From the NCBI GenBank assembly GCA_963663005.2, contig CAXXHH010000018.1, positions 1-64,000 of the forward strand: 64,000 nt of DNA, in the 5' to 3' direction. Numbering within the stretch: position 1 is the stretch's first letter; every line of letters starts with the position of its first letter. Positions 16,472 through 26,186 of this stretch are shown one piece after another. The stretch comes from CAINVV01 sp963663005. GTDB taxonomy: Bacteria > Bacteroidota > Bacteroidia > Bacteroidales > Prolixibacteraceae. The notes under the pieces are model-generated. The model was not told where the DNA came from. It did not search any database and saw only the letters and a list, made by a program, of their open reading frames with translations. The translations under genes were made by a program, and so were the position numbers.

Positions 16472-17680
16472 ATGGCTACATTCAATATTGTTTTAGACAA
16501 GCGAACCAAACTAAAAAAGGATAAATACAATCTGGCCATCAGAATGGTCAACGTTTCCGATGTGATGTACATCAACGTCTCTAAGATGACCCAGAAGCAG
16601 TATGACCTGGTCTTCATCCAAAAGGCGAAGGACAAAGAAAGTATCGCCTTTCGGGAAACGTGCAATGGTTACGTCACAAAATGTGAAAGGATTTTCGAGG
16701 AGCTGAAGCCATTCAACAAGACCAGGTTCCGTGAAATGTTCAAGGAGAAAGATAAAGATGCCCACCACTCTTTGCTTCTGTCTGCGTTATTCGATGCTTA
16801 CATTGAAAAGGATGAAAATCTCAAACCCAAAACAAAAGATGCCATTAAGTACACAAAAAACAGACTGGAAGATTTCAAACCGAGGATGAGTGTCGGTGAT
16901 GTGACCATCAATTTTCTCAAGAGGTTCGAAAAGAAGAAAATGGCAGAGGGTTCTTCTCAAGCCACAATCGATCACCACATGAGAAACCTTCGTTTGGTAA
17001 TTAATTACTTCCGGGATGTTGAAAAGATCATACCAGCACAATATGAATACCCATTCGGGAAGGGACGTTTTTCGATTTCTTCCTTCTTCCCAAACAAACA
17101 AGTCCTCAAGGAGTCTGAAATACGATCTGTGATTGAATTGGAAGATATTGCAACCGAAGAACAAGAATATGCCAGAGATATTTGGGTGCTTCTTTACAGG
17201 TGCAACGGAGCCAACTTTGCGGACCTCCTTCGAATGAAATGGGATCAGATTGAGGGGGATTATATCGTCTTCACAAGAAAAAAGACTGAGAACACACGCA
17301 AGAACAACAAGAAGAACATCATTGTTCCGCTGACGGATAAATTAAAAGAACTGATTGAAAAGATTGGTGATAAGTCCAGTCCATATATTCTGGGACTGAT
17401 GCACGAAGGATATACCGACAGGTTCTTCGAAAACAAGAACCACAAAATCAAACAGATCATCAACCGTGATCTGGCAAAGATTCGAACCAAATTGAAACTT
17501 TCAACCCCTTTACAATTGGGTAAGGCCAGAGATTGCTACGCCTCCACCCTGATGAGAAACGGTCAGTCCCGTGATGATATCGGACAAATGATGGGACATT
17601 CAAATTCTGTGGTCACTGAACATTATCTCTCAAGCATTGATACAGAAAGGACGTTTAAGATTAATCAGTCGTTGATGTGA
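16472..17680 (+). CDS. Tyrosine integrase (402 aa)
   Basis: Start chosen at ATG 16472 (MATFNIVLDK), because the frame upstream overlaps the excisionase gene and does not match the family. It has an N-terminal arm-binding-like beta region, a SAM-like core-binding domain (about 100-190: LLLSALFDAYIEKDENLK...) and a catalytic domain ending MMGHSNSVVTEHYLSS with His and Tyr. As in many Bacteroidota integrases of the 'CNG.NFADL' type, the position of the first catalytic Arg reads Asn (YRCNGANFADLL), and HxxR reads GKAR. It is probably the integrase of the element to its left or right; its att site cannot be fixed from the sequence alone. Confidence 0.88.
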   Translation: MATFNIVLDKRTKLKKDKYNLAIRMVNVSDVMYINVSKMTQKQYDLVFIQKAKDKESIAFRETCNGYVTKCERIFEELKPFNKTRFREMFKEKDKDAHHSLLLSALFDAYIEKDENLKPKTKDAIKYTKNRLEDFKPRMSVGDVTINFLKRFEKKKMAEGSSQATIDHHMRNLRLVINYFRDVEKIIPAQYEYPFGKGRFSISSFFPNKQVLKESEIRSVIELEDIATEEQEYARDIWVLLYRCNGANFADLLRMKWDQIEGDYIVFTRKKTENTRKNNKKNIIVPLTDKLKELIEKIGDKSSPYILGLMHEGYTDRFFENKNHKIKQIINRDLAKIRTKLKLSTPLQLGKARDCYASTLMRNGQSRDDIGQMMGHSNSVVTEHYLSSIDTERTFKINQSLM

Positions 17681-17755
17681 TCTGGGGATTTCAAATTTAC
17701 GAACATATCAGAATTAGCAATTTATATATTAATAAAACACAGTTTCCCTGTTTAA

Positions 17756-18316
17756 TTACTTTAATGTCAAGTTTGGCTTGAGGTTATTTTGAGAGAAGAC
17801 TTCAAGTAAAAAACACAAAATTTTATTCTTAGACATTTGAATTTCTTCATTTTCAGTATTTATAATTAAATCCGCGTCTTCTGGAGGTTCATAGACATCA
17901 CTTATTCCAGTGAAAAAGTGAATTTTGTTTGGATTATCATCAGGAAGCATTGCTCTGTGGTAAAACCCTTTAGTATCCCTCTTTATAAGTTCATTTAGGC
18001 TACATTCAATCCAAATTGTCTTAACTAATACATCTTTGGGGAATAATGATTTTCGGATATTCGCATATGGGTTTATTGCCGAGATGATTGTTATTATATT
18101 GTGTTTGTAAAGTATTTCTGCAATAAAAGCAAGACGCTGGAGGTTTTCAATTCTATCCTTTTTACTAAATCCTAAATCCTTCCATAGAGTCCTTCTGCAA
18201 TTATCCCCATCTAAAACTTCGGACGAGAAACCAATTTCCATTAATTCTCTTTGGACAAGATTTGCTAAAGTTGTTTTTCCTGCACCTGACAAGCCCGTTA
18301 AGATAATCATCATCAT
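17756..18316 (-). CDS. cysC: Adenylyl-sulfate (APS) kinase
   Basis: Phosphorylates APS to PAPS, the sulfate donor for sulfotransferases. The P-loop GLSGAGKTT is at residues 8-16, followed by DGDNCRRTLWKDLGFSKKDRIENLQR (36-61), AINPYANIRKSLFP, and the typical FFTGISDVYEPPEDADLIINT block (133-153). Length 186 aa is normal for stand-alone CysC. Three ATGs in a row leave the exact start open by two codons. It is divergent from a sulfotransferase gene (18489), which would use the product. A stand-alone CysC here without visible CysD/N suggests dedication to this cluster. Confidence 0.9.
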   Translation of the reverse strand: MMMIILTGLSGAGKTTLANLVQRELMEIGFSSEVLDGDNCRRTLWKDLGFSKKDRIENLQRLAFIAEILYKHNIITIISAINPYANIRKSLFPKDVLVKTIWIECSLNELIKRDTKGFYHRAMLPDDNPNKIHFFTGISDVYEPPEDADLIINTENEEIQMSKNKILCFLLEVFSQNNLKPNLTLK

Positions 18317-18488
18317 ATTTTGAATGAATTTAATTGATCGTGATTAGCATTTTCGCATAAAGATATTTAACTTATTATATATCAATTATTGTTTGATTTC
18401 AAATTTAAACCCATAATTTAAAATTATACCTTTACTCATTCAGTTTTGTTGTATATTCAAATGTTATGTCTATCATGTTAAAAGAATA

Positions 18489-19814
18489 ATGGTGGAAAAT
18501 TTACTTAAAAAAGCAAAAGAGACAAGATCTTTCTTACAAAATAAACTGGTCAATAAGTTATGGGATAATGTAAACAAAGAAGAAATTACCAATGTTGTGT
18601 TAATCTTATCTTCATCTCGTAGCGGAAGTAGTCTACTCTATGAACTATTAAAGCAAACCGACCAAATACTAACATTAGAAGGTGAGCATAGTACATTTTT
18701 TAAACTGCATGGGTTATGTTTTCCATTTGACCAAATCAAATCAGATAAAATTAATTCCAGTTCTTATACAAATGCAAAACTATTTGATATTTCAAAAGAA
18801 GTTATAGCTGAATTAAGAGTAGGAGCGGAAAATGAAAAATTTGTGTTTCATGAATATGCTTTGGAATTAGCTTTAAGACTTGCCTTACAGTGGCCGAACT
18901 TAAATATTTCCGGAACTGAATTATTATCACTCATTTATAAGTCATATAATACCTACAGGCATTTATACAGTCATTGGAACGTTTATTACTATTTTCTAGA
19001 ATTAATTAAGGAATTAAATAAAAATGGGTTTTGCATAGATCCAAACTATTATGATATTCCTAAAAATATTATTGAAGAGATATTTCCCATTAACACTATA
19101 ATGACATCTGGTCCACCTAATAATATTTTTTGTATTGAAGAACCCCCTTTCCTTGTCCCTAAACCAAGGCAATATCCAACTTCAGTGGAAGTTTGTGTAA
19201 AGCCATTACTTCTAAAGGCCTCAGTAGATGCTTATCGTTTTGATTTAATAAAGTCATTATTTCCAAAAGCGAATATTAAAATCATTCATTTAACAAGAAA
19301 TCCAGTCTCATGTATAAACAGCTTAATTGAAGGATGGCAACATAATTATGGCTTCTTTTCACAAAATGTTGGTTCAAAAGTCAATCTATCTATTCAAAAT
19401 TATACAGAATTGCATAGTTGGGGGTGTTACTGGTGGAAATTTGATATGCCACCTAATTGGGAGACTCAAATAAATCTACCATTGGAATATATTTGTGGTT
19501 TCCAATGGTATAGTGCCCACAATTGTATTTTGCAAGAAATTGCTAATGAAAATTCCAATAATGTTCTAAAAATTAAATATGAAGATTTAGTTGGAACTAA
19601 TGAGATCCGCTATATAACAATGTCTAGGATTTTAGATTATGTAGGTGTTGAATTTAATCAATCATTACAAAAAATTACTAGAGAGATGCCCCTTGTAATG
19701 ACAACGTCAAAACCATATCCTCAAAAATGGAAAATCCGAGAAAACACTATTACACCTGTAATTCAGCAGAAGGAACTTCTTTATATGTCAAAATTTTTAA
19801 ATTACTCGGTTTAA
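18489..19814 (+). CDS. Sulfotransferase
   Basis: PAPS-dependent sulfotransferase-like protein of 441 aa. The 5'-phosphosulfate loop is readable as VLILSSSRSGSSLLYELL (37-54), and the 3'-phosphate motif as IIHLTRNPVSCINSLIEGW (about 262-280). The region between is long and includes HSTFFKLHG and a proline-rich block. The C-terminal part contains YEDLVG and a basic tail, as in family members. The acceptor cannot be predicted. The CysC gene next door (divergent) would supply PAPS, and the radical SAM gene follows 36 bp downstream, so a biosynthetic operon is likely. Confidence 0.85.
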   Translation: MVENLLKKAKETRSFLQNKLVNKLWDNVNKEEITNVVLILSSSRSGSSLLYELLKQTDQILTLEGEHSTFFKLHGLCFPFDQIKSDKINSSSYTNAKLFDISKEVIAELRVGAENEKFVFHEYALELALRLALQWPNLNISGTELLSLIYKSYNTYRHLYSHWNVYYYFLELIKELNKNGFCIDPNYYDIPKNIIEEIFPINTIMTSGPPNNIFCIEEPPFLVPKPRQYPTSVEVCVKPLLLKASVDAYRFDLIKSLFPKANIKIIHLTRNPVSCINSLIEGWQHNYGFFSQNVGSKVNLSIQNYTELHSWGCYWWKFDMPPNWETQINLPLEYICGFQWYSAHNCILQEIANENSNNVLKIKYEDLVGTNEIRYITMSRILDYVGVEFNQSLQKITREMPLVMTTSKPYPQKWKIRENTITPVIQQKELLYMSKFLNYSV

Positions 19815-19849
19815 AATTGGATCATAGATATAAATAGAAAAATTGGATA

Positions 19850-21481
19850 ATGGAAACTCGTGAAGAATTTTTGAAAAGTATAGTGATAAGCCCTGAATGT
19901 GCACCATTCTGGGAAACTAAGCATAAGACATTCGTAGTGCTTGCTGTTGCAGATGAAGTAAATGCCTTAGGTGTTGCTTTAGGTTTGCAGATTATTGGAC
20001 ATGAATTGCATAAACAAGGTGATGTTGATGTCGATTTTGCTGCTTTGAGTGACGATGGAGGTATGTCTAAGACGCTGTTTTCTAATAGGTTGATTGACCA
20101 AGCGGATATTGTTGGGATTTCAGTGCCTAATATTTGTGTAATGCCCTCCTTGTTTTCTTTCCTTAGTGAGAATGGCATCCCTATTTTACGATCCGAACGA
20201 AAGCTATATATGCATCCGTATATAATCGTTGGGGGACTGGGCACAATAAATCCAGCACCAATGGAGAAATTTGTGGATGCTTTTGTTATAGGTGAAGGGA
20301 TTTTGGTTATGAAAAATTTGGTGAAAACGTTTGAGCGGAATAAACTAAGAGGAGCAAGCCTAAACCAACTAGAAAGTGAATTATTGTCAATTCCAGGAAT
20401 ATATATTCCATCGAAATATAAGTTTGAATATAATGGAAAGGAACTTTTAAAAATACAACCAGATTTTAAAGTGGACTTTCAGAGGACACTTCATTTGTCT
20501 GGAACAAGAAGGGCAAGTTTATTCACTAAACCACATCGGGCAATAATACTAATGGACTATAGTTGCAAGTTTAAATGTAGTTACTGTCAGATGAGCCATG
20601 CAAGGGGAAGCTATGACTATTGGGATAAAGAAAATGTTTTGAAGTATTTGCTTGAATTTGATTCTATTGGTATTACCATTGCAACACTTTCATCAGCCAC
20701 AGCAACCAATCTGCCGCAAGAATTGTTTTTATCAGTTTTCCAATGGGCCAAAAAACATCTCAAAATAACAAAACCAGTAATACGTTCAGTACGTGCTGAT
20801 AAATTTCCCAAAATTTTCCACTTACTAGAACAGGATAGGATTATTTTAGCTCCTGAGACAGCATCTGAATTCCTTAGAAACCAGGTGCTTGAAAAATGGA
20901 TTACCAATAATCAAATAAAAAATTGTTTTGAGATATTAAAGAATAATGATGTACCTTCCTTGAGGTTATACTTTATTGTTGGCATTCCAGGAGAGACAGA
21001 AAAAGATCGTAAAAATTTTGTCCAAATTGTAGAAGCAGCCACAAAATATGTCAATAATATTCAAATTGTCATGTTTCCTCTTCTAATGCAAGCTGGCACT
21101 CCTTTCGAGCAATTTGGATCAATCGGATTAGACACTTTTAGTGAGTATTATAGTGACTTTTGCGAATGGATAGATCCTATCAATAAATCCAGTAAGACTA
21201 TTCAGATAGAACCTGCACCTCAATTGGTCCACCTTTTACAAGGTATTGCAAGTACCGGAGATCGTCACATTGGGGAAGTTTTATATGCGGGTTTTTGTGC
21301 AGGCAACAAGTTGGAAAATTATCTTGCTGCTTGCGACGGTGCAGGAATCATTTATAAGAGAAACTTCAGCCCAGGATATAGTGGAATCAAGCCATGGACG
21401 ATGATTAGGTTGGGTAATGAGATAATTCTTGAGGCTCGAAAAAAGAAATTATTAAATATCATTAAGCAAATAGAATCGTAA
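19850..21481 (+). CDS. B12-binding-type radical SAM enzyme
   Basis: The radical SAM cluster motif is CKFKCSYC (Cys239, Cys243, Cys246). The N-terminal 150 residues (VVLAVADEVNALGV, QADIVGISVPNICVMPS, VGGLGTINPAP, DAFVIGEG) look like a cobalamin-binding Rossmann domain in the arrangement common to B12 radical SAM enzymes. The SAM barrel continues through ILAPETASEFLRNQVLEKW and YFIVGIPGETEKDR. Such proteins catalyse methylations, C-C bond formation or rearrangements. The C-terminus has no known auxiliary cluster motif that I can see. It is the second gene of a plus-strand run. Confidence 0.85.
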   Translation: METREEFLKSIVISPECAPFWETKHKTFVVLAVADEVNALGVALGLQIIGHELHKQGDVDVDFAALSDDGGMSKTLFSNRLIDQADIVGISVPNICVMPSLFSFLSENGIPILRSERKLYMHPYIIVGGLGTINPAPMEKFVDAFVIGEGILVMKNLVKTFERNKLRGASLNQLESELLSIPGIYIPSKYKFEYNGKELLKIQPDFKVDFQRTLHLSGTRRASLFTKPHRAIILMDYSCKFKCSYCQMSHARGSYDYWDKENVLKYLLEFDSIGITIATLSSATATNLPQELFLSVFQWAKKHLKITKPVIRSVRADKFPKIFHLLEQDRIILAPETASEFLRNQVLEKWITNNQIKNCFEILKNNDVPSLRLYFIVGIPGETEKDRKNFVQIVEAATKYVNNIQIVMFPLLMQAGTPFEQFGSIGLDTFSEYYSDFCEWIDPINKSSKTIQIEPAPQLVHLLQGIASTGDRHIGEVLYAGFCAGNKLENYLAACDGAGIIYKRNFSPGYSGIKPWTMIRLGNEIILEARKKKLLNIIKQIES

Positions 21482-21834
21482 TCACATTAATTCCAAAAGC
21501 AATATGGATTATATGAGAAAAATCCTCTTCAGCAACAGCATTTCTCAATTGTCACATTATGAATTGTATAAGTGAACTGACTATTTCTCAATCCAATTAT
21601 ATTTTACATTACTTGACTTTTGATACCTTTTATATGTTATCCAAAAAAACCTGTGGATCACGATGATATTGTTCAATGAAAGAGTGAATATTAAGCCAAT
21701 GATAATTAACGACATAATAAGTAGAAATTTTTGATATTATTGCTATCGAATTTGAAAGCTCAGATCAACTATGGTAATAAGAATAGCAAACAAAGGAGTC
21801 CTGAAAATTAGGTTTAATAAAGAGAACCTGTTTA
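21482..21834 (+). other. 353-bp gap within the biosynthetic cluster
   Basis: Contains one short open frame at 21504-21575 (23 codons, MDYMRKILFSNS...), whose start resembles the beginning of a B12 radical SAM protein or could be a small peptide. Otherwise it is AT-rich and empty. No terminator hairpin is seen, so the downstream gene may be co-transcribed or have its own promoter. Confidence 0.35.
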
Positions 21835-22638
21835 ATGCAACATTGGTCCATAATATTGCTTAATAAGTTTAGAAATATGAAAAATATAAAAAGTCGCAGC
21901 ATGCTAAAGCAGACTGATTATCAAGTTCAGATGGAAGAATTAATTAAGCATTCCATTGACCTCTTTGGGGCAAGGAACACAATAGATAATTTTGCCAAGT
22001 ATGCTTCTAGGCAAAGCATTACAAGGTTCTTGGCAAGGGACAGAATTTTTCGTGAAATTTTAAATATTCATGGAAGCATTATCGAATGTGGAGTATATAT
22101 GGGTCAAGGATTAATGCAGTGGGCTCAATTATCTTCAATTTATGAACCAGTGGGTGGAGTTAGTAGGGAAATATTTGGATTCGATACATTCACGGGTTTT
22201 CCATCTGTTGCAGAAATTGATAACTTAAATGTTCCAGTATGGAACCATCATGAAACTGGCGATTTGGCTGTGCCCGAAGCCTATAACAATATAATCGAAT
22301 CAATAGCATTGTACGATTTAAACCGCTTCTTATCACAATTTCCAAAGGTCCATTTAATAAAAGGTGATTTTATGGTTACTAGTGAAACTTTTTTTAGTAC
22401 TTATCCACACGTAATACCAGCCTTATTATATCTTGATTTTGATCTTTACGAACCTACAAAAAAAGCATTGGAAATTTTTTACCCAAAAATGCCGAAAGGA
22501 AGCATAATTGCTTTTGACGAGAGTAATGATCCTACATGGCCAGGTGAGACAAGAGCAATTTATGAAATGCTAAATATTAAAGAATTGAAGTTTAATAAAA
22601 TTGAATATGACAAAAAAATGGCCTATTGTGTTTTATGA
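21835..22638 (+). CDS. TylF/CmcI-type SAM-dependent methyltransferase
   Basis: The core follows the TylF/MycF pattern: IHGSIIECGVYMGQGLMQWAQL (SAM-binding strand), FGFDTFTGFPSV, VHLIKGDFMVTSETFF, ALLYLDFDLYEPTKKALEIFYPKMPKGSIIAFDE (metal-binding Asp/Asp-Glu), WPGETRAIYEML. TylF-like enzymes O-methylate sugars or hydroxyls of natural products in a metal-dependent manner. An alternative start at ATG 21877 would remove 14 residues. It precedes the amidinotransferase-like gene by 21 bp. Confidence 0.82.
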   Translation: MQHWSIILLNKFRNMKNIKSRSMLKQTDYQVQMEELIKHSIDLFGARNTIDNFAKYASRQSITRFLARDRIFREILNIHGSIIECGVYMGQGLMQWAQLSSIYEPVGGVSREIFGFDTFTGFPSVAEIDNLNVPVWNHHETGDLAVPEAYNNIIESIALYDLNRFLSQFPKVHLIKGDFMVTSETFFSTYPHVIPALLYLDFDLYEPTKKALEIFYPKMPKGSIIAFDESNDPTWPGETRAIYEMLNIKELKFNKIEYDKKMAYCVL

Positions 22639-22659
22639 AATCATAATTATAATTATATA

Positions 22660-23643
22660 ATGCAAAAGACTAGTTTAAATTCAGCTTCAACTTATCATGG
22701 GATAGGCTGGGAAACTCGAGTTGAAACTTTGGGAGAAGATATAAAGGAAGGAAATTGCTGGAATAATTATTCTTCAAACAATGAATGGAATAATTTGAAA
22801 GCAGTATTACTGTATTTACCAAATCACAATTTACCTAAAGCAAAAAATGCAAATGAGATATTGCATTTGGATATAATTGATTTTAATGTTTTGAACACTC
22901 AATTACTTGAGCTTATTAAATGTTACAAGGAATTGGGAATAAGGGTTCACCTAATAAACCCATATATGATCAATGGTACTTCAAATATTGAGTTTTATAA
23001 TTTGTTTTACGTTAGAGATTTATTTTTTATGACGCCAGAAGGTGCAATAATATCTAGGATGGCGAGCAAAGTACGTGCCGGTGAAGAAAGATTTGCATCT
23101 TATGCCATAAGCAGACTTGGAATTCCAATTTTAAGAACTATTGGCGGTTCAGGAACCTTTGAAGGTGCTGACGCATTATGGATAAATAGTAAAACAGTTA
23201 TTATTGGTACTGGAAATAGGACAAATTTTTCTGGTTTTGAACAAATTAACGAGTGTTTAAAAATTCAAGGTGTAACTGCCCACCAATTTAAATTACCTGT
23301 AGGCGTACAGCACCTTTTGGGAATTCTACAAATAGTAGACAAAGATCTAGCTATTGTACGTGAAAAATATATTTCTGAAGAGTTCAAATCTTTTTTAATT
23401 CAACTCGGTTTGCAGTTAATTGAACTAGATGAAACAGAAGAAGTGTTGTATGGTCAAGCAATGAATTTTGTGACGATTGGTCCACGAAGGATTATATTAG
23501 TTGGTAATAATTCAAAGACTAAAAATTTATATGAAAGAAATGGAATAGAAATTGTTTCTGAACTAAATGTTTGTGAATTATTAAAAGGAGCAGGGGGACT
23601 TGGTTGTGCAACAGGGATACTAAATAGATCAGAATTTATTTAG
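22660..23643 (+). CDS. Amidinotransferase / DDAH-like enzyme
   Basis: Guanidino-group-modifying (arginine deiminase/dimethylarginine dimethylaminohydrolase/amidinotransferase) fold. Readable motifs are FYVRDLFF with Asp120, GGSGTFEGADAL with Glu168/Asp171, VGVQHLLG with His218, and GGLGCATG with the nucleophile Cys316 near the C-terminus. These are the expected Cys-His-Asp/Glu positions, so the enzyme is likely active. Family members transfer an amidino group from arginine or hydrolyse guanidines. In this cluster an amidinotransfer to a sugar or amino acid, or citrulline formation, is possible; the sequence does not decide. Confidence 0.82.
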   Translation: MQKTSLNSASTYHGIGWETRVETLGEDIKEGNCWNNYSSNNEWNNLKAVLLYLPNHNLPKAKNANEILHLDIIDFNVLNTQLLELIKCYKELGIRVHLINPYMINGTSNIEFYNLFYVRDLFFMTPEGAIISRMASKVRAGEERFASYAISRLGIPILRTIGGSGTFEGADALWINSKTVIIGTGNRTNFSGFEQINECLKIQGVTAHQFKLPVGVQHLLGILQIVDKDLAIVREKYISEEFKSFLIQLGLQLIELDETEEVLYGQAMNFVTIGPRRIILVGNNSKTKNLYERNGIEIVSELNVCELLKGAGGLGCATGILNRSEFI

Positions 23644-23735
23644 AGTTGGGACCAAAACACGAAAAACATTTAATTGAAGTGTTAGAATCGAGAAGTATGA
23701 AGGTGTTTAGTTTGTTTAGTTAAAGAAGGTTCATT

Positions 23736-24398
23736 TCAAACACTCAGTATGCAATTTATTTCAGCAAAGTGTGATATAGTAAAATTCGTCAATACCTGTG
23801 AATCAGCATTAAAAGAAAGCGTAAGCATTCCGATATTTTTTGCACCTAATAATTCTTCTGGTGAGTGCCCAACAAAAATTGAATGCTTTGCCAAAACACC
23901 AACTTGACTAATCGCATATTGATAAATCTCTGGGTTAGGTTTTCGAATACCTAATTCGACAGAACTAACAAATACATCCCAAGTAATATCAACACCTCTT
24001 TGTTCTAACCAATTTATTTTTGTCTTAGAAGGAATAATTGTGTTCGTAATAACTCCCAACTTTAGTCCTCGTTCTTTCAAAAATTTCAAAGTTTCAGGAA
24101 CTCCCTCAAAAAGATCGATATTAGCTGCAGTCTTCATCATTACTTCATATCCCTCTCTTCTTAAACTGCTTGAAAAAACATTACATTCATCCAATATTGC
24201 CTCATATAATGATGCTCGACTAATAGTCCCGATTAATGCATTATTACGCAATTCCTTTGTTTTTTCTCTTATTTCAAATATATTGGGCGAATTAATTTTT
24301 TTTTCTTTAAGCCAAGCAACCAGACTGGGAATCACTTTTTGAGGAATATTATATAGTATTCCTCCAGCATCAAAAAAAATGGCTTCAATACATTTCAT
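23736..24398 (-). CDS. HAD-superfamily phosphatase-like protein
   Basis: 220 aa with HAD motifs: FFDAGGIL (nucleophile Asp10, with the usual second Asp replaced by Gly), GVITNT (motif II), RKPNPEIY (motif III) and FVGHSPEELLGAKNIGM (motif IV). Lack of the second Asp in motif I occurs in some HAD enzymes and may change its chemistry (dehalogenase- or phosphatase-like). The cap region (residues 15-90) is helical. It lies downstream of the second radical SAM gene on the minus strand, 29 bp away, and converges with the plus-strand run. Confidence 0.78.
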   Translation of the reverse strand: MKCIEAIFFDAGGILYNIPQKVIPSLVAWLKEKKINSPNIFEIREKTKELRNNALIGTISRASLYEAILDECNVFSSSLRREGYEVMMKTAANIDLFEGVPETLKFLKERGLKLGVITNTIIPSKTKINWLEQRGVDITWDVFVSSVELGIRKPNPEIYQYAISQVGVLAKHSIFVGHSPEELLGAKNIGMLTLSFNADSQVLTNFTISHFAEINCILSV

Positions 24399-24427
24399 AC
24401 TGAAATTAAAATCTTTTTAAAGTTAAT

Positions 24428-26023
24428 TCACTTTATTAATGCACTCTTTATTTCATTGGCTCTTGGAAATCTAATTTTAGGATCTAGTTTGGCAATAATT
24501 GCATCTGCTTTGGGCTTGAATTTGTCGACACATTCATTTGCAATCAAATCCGCATTTTTCTGATTGTTGACAACAGCTTCTTGTGCCTTTTGAAGACAGA
24601 AACGGAACATTGAAAGGAATAAATTATCAGTTAGTTTCTTCAATTTTAGTGCATTATTTGTATTATTTTGGATTGCAACTTGTGTGTCTTTATATAAATA
24701 CCATACGCTTTCCCTAAATGAGACTTTCTTCTTAATTACATCCCAAATATCAATGAGCAGGTTTACAATTGGAGTTTTACTGGAAAATTTGTAATTCCCA
24801 GATTTTTCCCTTTCAGAGATTGGTCCAAGCTTTTGAGCTTGTTTAATTGAAGGAGTGCCAGGAACGAGGTACAAAGAATTAAACAATTTGTACAATTGTA
24901 CATTTCCAATTTCTTCCATAAATTGAAGATTCTCTAATATGTCCAACTCCGTTGTCCATGGAGTAAACATGATGAACCCATATGCAAAATCAATCTTTAA
25001 TTCCCTTAATAATTGCACCGCATCCCTATTGTCTTGGACCTGAGTCTTTTTCGCCATTTTATCCAATACATGCTGGTTTGCTGATTCAATACCTATATGG
25101 ATATTTTTTAAACCAGCTTTCTTTAATTCTTGTAAAAGAAGTCTATTGTTTTTTACTGAAACGGCTCGGCCTTCAACAAAAAATTCTATTTCAGGTAATT
25201 TTTGTTGAATTAGTTGAGCAAGTTTTAATGCCCTTTCTTCTCCTTTGCCTGAAGGTCCAATAAAATCAGGATCAACAAAACGGAACTTATACAATTTTGG
25301 ATTATTGTTTCTTATATTAATAATTTCGTTAATAATATTTTCCGGGGAACGCGTTCGCCAAGCGGTTGTTTGAGTTGACTTAAAAAATGGCTTTATTGCA
25401 CAAAATGAGCAATTTTGTATACACCCTCGGCTTCCGTCAATGAGCACCTCAAAATCTTCATTCATGTCGAATGCTAGATACCGCTTTGGCCAAGGTAATT
25501 GATCTAAATCTATTAATAATTTACGCTTTGGAGTGGAAATGATTTTCTTATCTAAACTTTGATACGCAATTCCCTCAATTGCATGCCAGTCTTTCTTGTT
25601 TTTTAATGCACTAGCTAATTCCAACAAAGTAAATTCCCCTTCTCCAATCACAACGCTATCAATATCAGGAATTGATACCCACGTATTCTCACATTGCAAT
25701 GTAGGGTAATAACCACCCAAGGTTATATGAACATCTAGCTTATATTCATTTCGAATCAATGAGATGTACTCCAATACCCATGGCATGGGTTCTTTTGTCA
25801 TCAATGTTATTCCAATGATTAATGGGTTACCATATCTCTTTAACTCATTAAAAGCATCAGAAGGTGTTTGCTTATAAAATAGTGAATCACAAATTACAAC
25901 GTTATAACCCTCTCTTTCGAGGAAACTCGATAATATCCCAAGCATGAGACCTTCATATACCATTTTCCCATGACGGCTTGACCCTGAATAGTTAGGGTTC
26001 ACCAGAATTATTGTCTTGTTCAT
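24428..26023 (-). CDS. B12-binding radical SAM enzyme
   Basis: 531 aa. The N-terminal B12-binding domain has IILVNPNYSGSSRHGKMVYEGLMLG, ITLGGYYPTLQCE and DSVVIGEGEFTLLELA. The radical SAM cluster is GCIQNCSFC (Cys201, Cys205, Cys208), followed by FVDPDFIGPSG and HIGIESANQHVLDKMAKKT. The C-terminal 150 residues are unassigned. It is a different paralogue from the enzyme at 19850; both together suggest two radical steps in one pathway. Confidence 0.87.
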   Translation of the reverse strand: MNKTIILVNPNYSGSSRHGKMVYEGLMLGILSSFLEREGYNVVICDSLFYKQTPSDAFNELKRYGNPLIIGITLMTKEPMPWVLEYISLIRNEYKLDVHITLGGYYPTLQCENTWVSIPDIDSVVIGEGEFTLLELASALKNKKDWHAIEGIAYQSLDKKIISTPKRKLLIDLDQLPWPKRYLAFDMNEDFEVLIDGSRGCIQNCSFCAIKPFFKSTQTTAWRTRSPENIINEIINIRNNNPKLYKFRFVDPDFIGPSGKGEERALKLAQLIQQKLPEIEFFVEGRAVSVKNNRLLLQELKKAGLKNIHIGIESANQHVLDKMAKKTQVQDNRDAVQLLRELKIDFAYGFIMFTPWTTELDILENLQFMEEIGNVQLYKLFNSLYLVPGTPSIKQAQKLGPISEREKSGNYKFSSKTPIVNLLIDIWDVIKKKVSFRESVWYLYKDTQVAIQNNTNNALKLKKLTDNLFLSMFRFCLQKAQEAVVNNQKNADLIANECVDKFKPKADAIIAKLDPKIRFPRANEIKSALIK

Positions 26024-26186
26024 TTCTATAGAAAAGTGTTAGTTACTAGACTCTTCATACTTTTAATATTTAAATTTGTCCAAAATTTAGATTAATGTTT
26101 CTTAAAGAGTTTAATCATTAATTACTCATTAAATTATTACTCAGAATTTTACTGAAAATATTTCTTAGCAATAAAATATATTTAAT

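Noticed and set aside
16472..17680. Integrase judged inactive because the first catalytic Arg reads Asn
   Set aside because: Many Bacteroidota integrases of this type share the CNG-NFADL pattern, so loss of activity cannot be concluded.
19822..20244. Minus-strand open frames inside the radical SAM and SusC genes
   Set aside because: They are shadows of strongly supported genes on the other strand.
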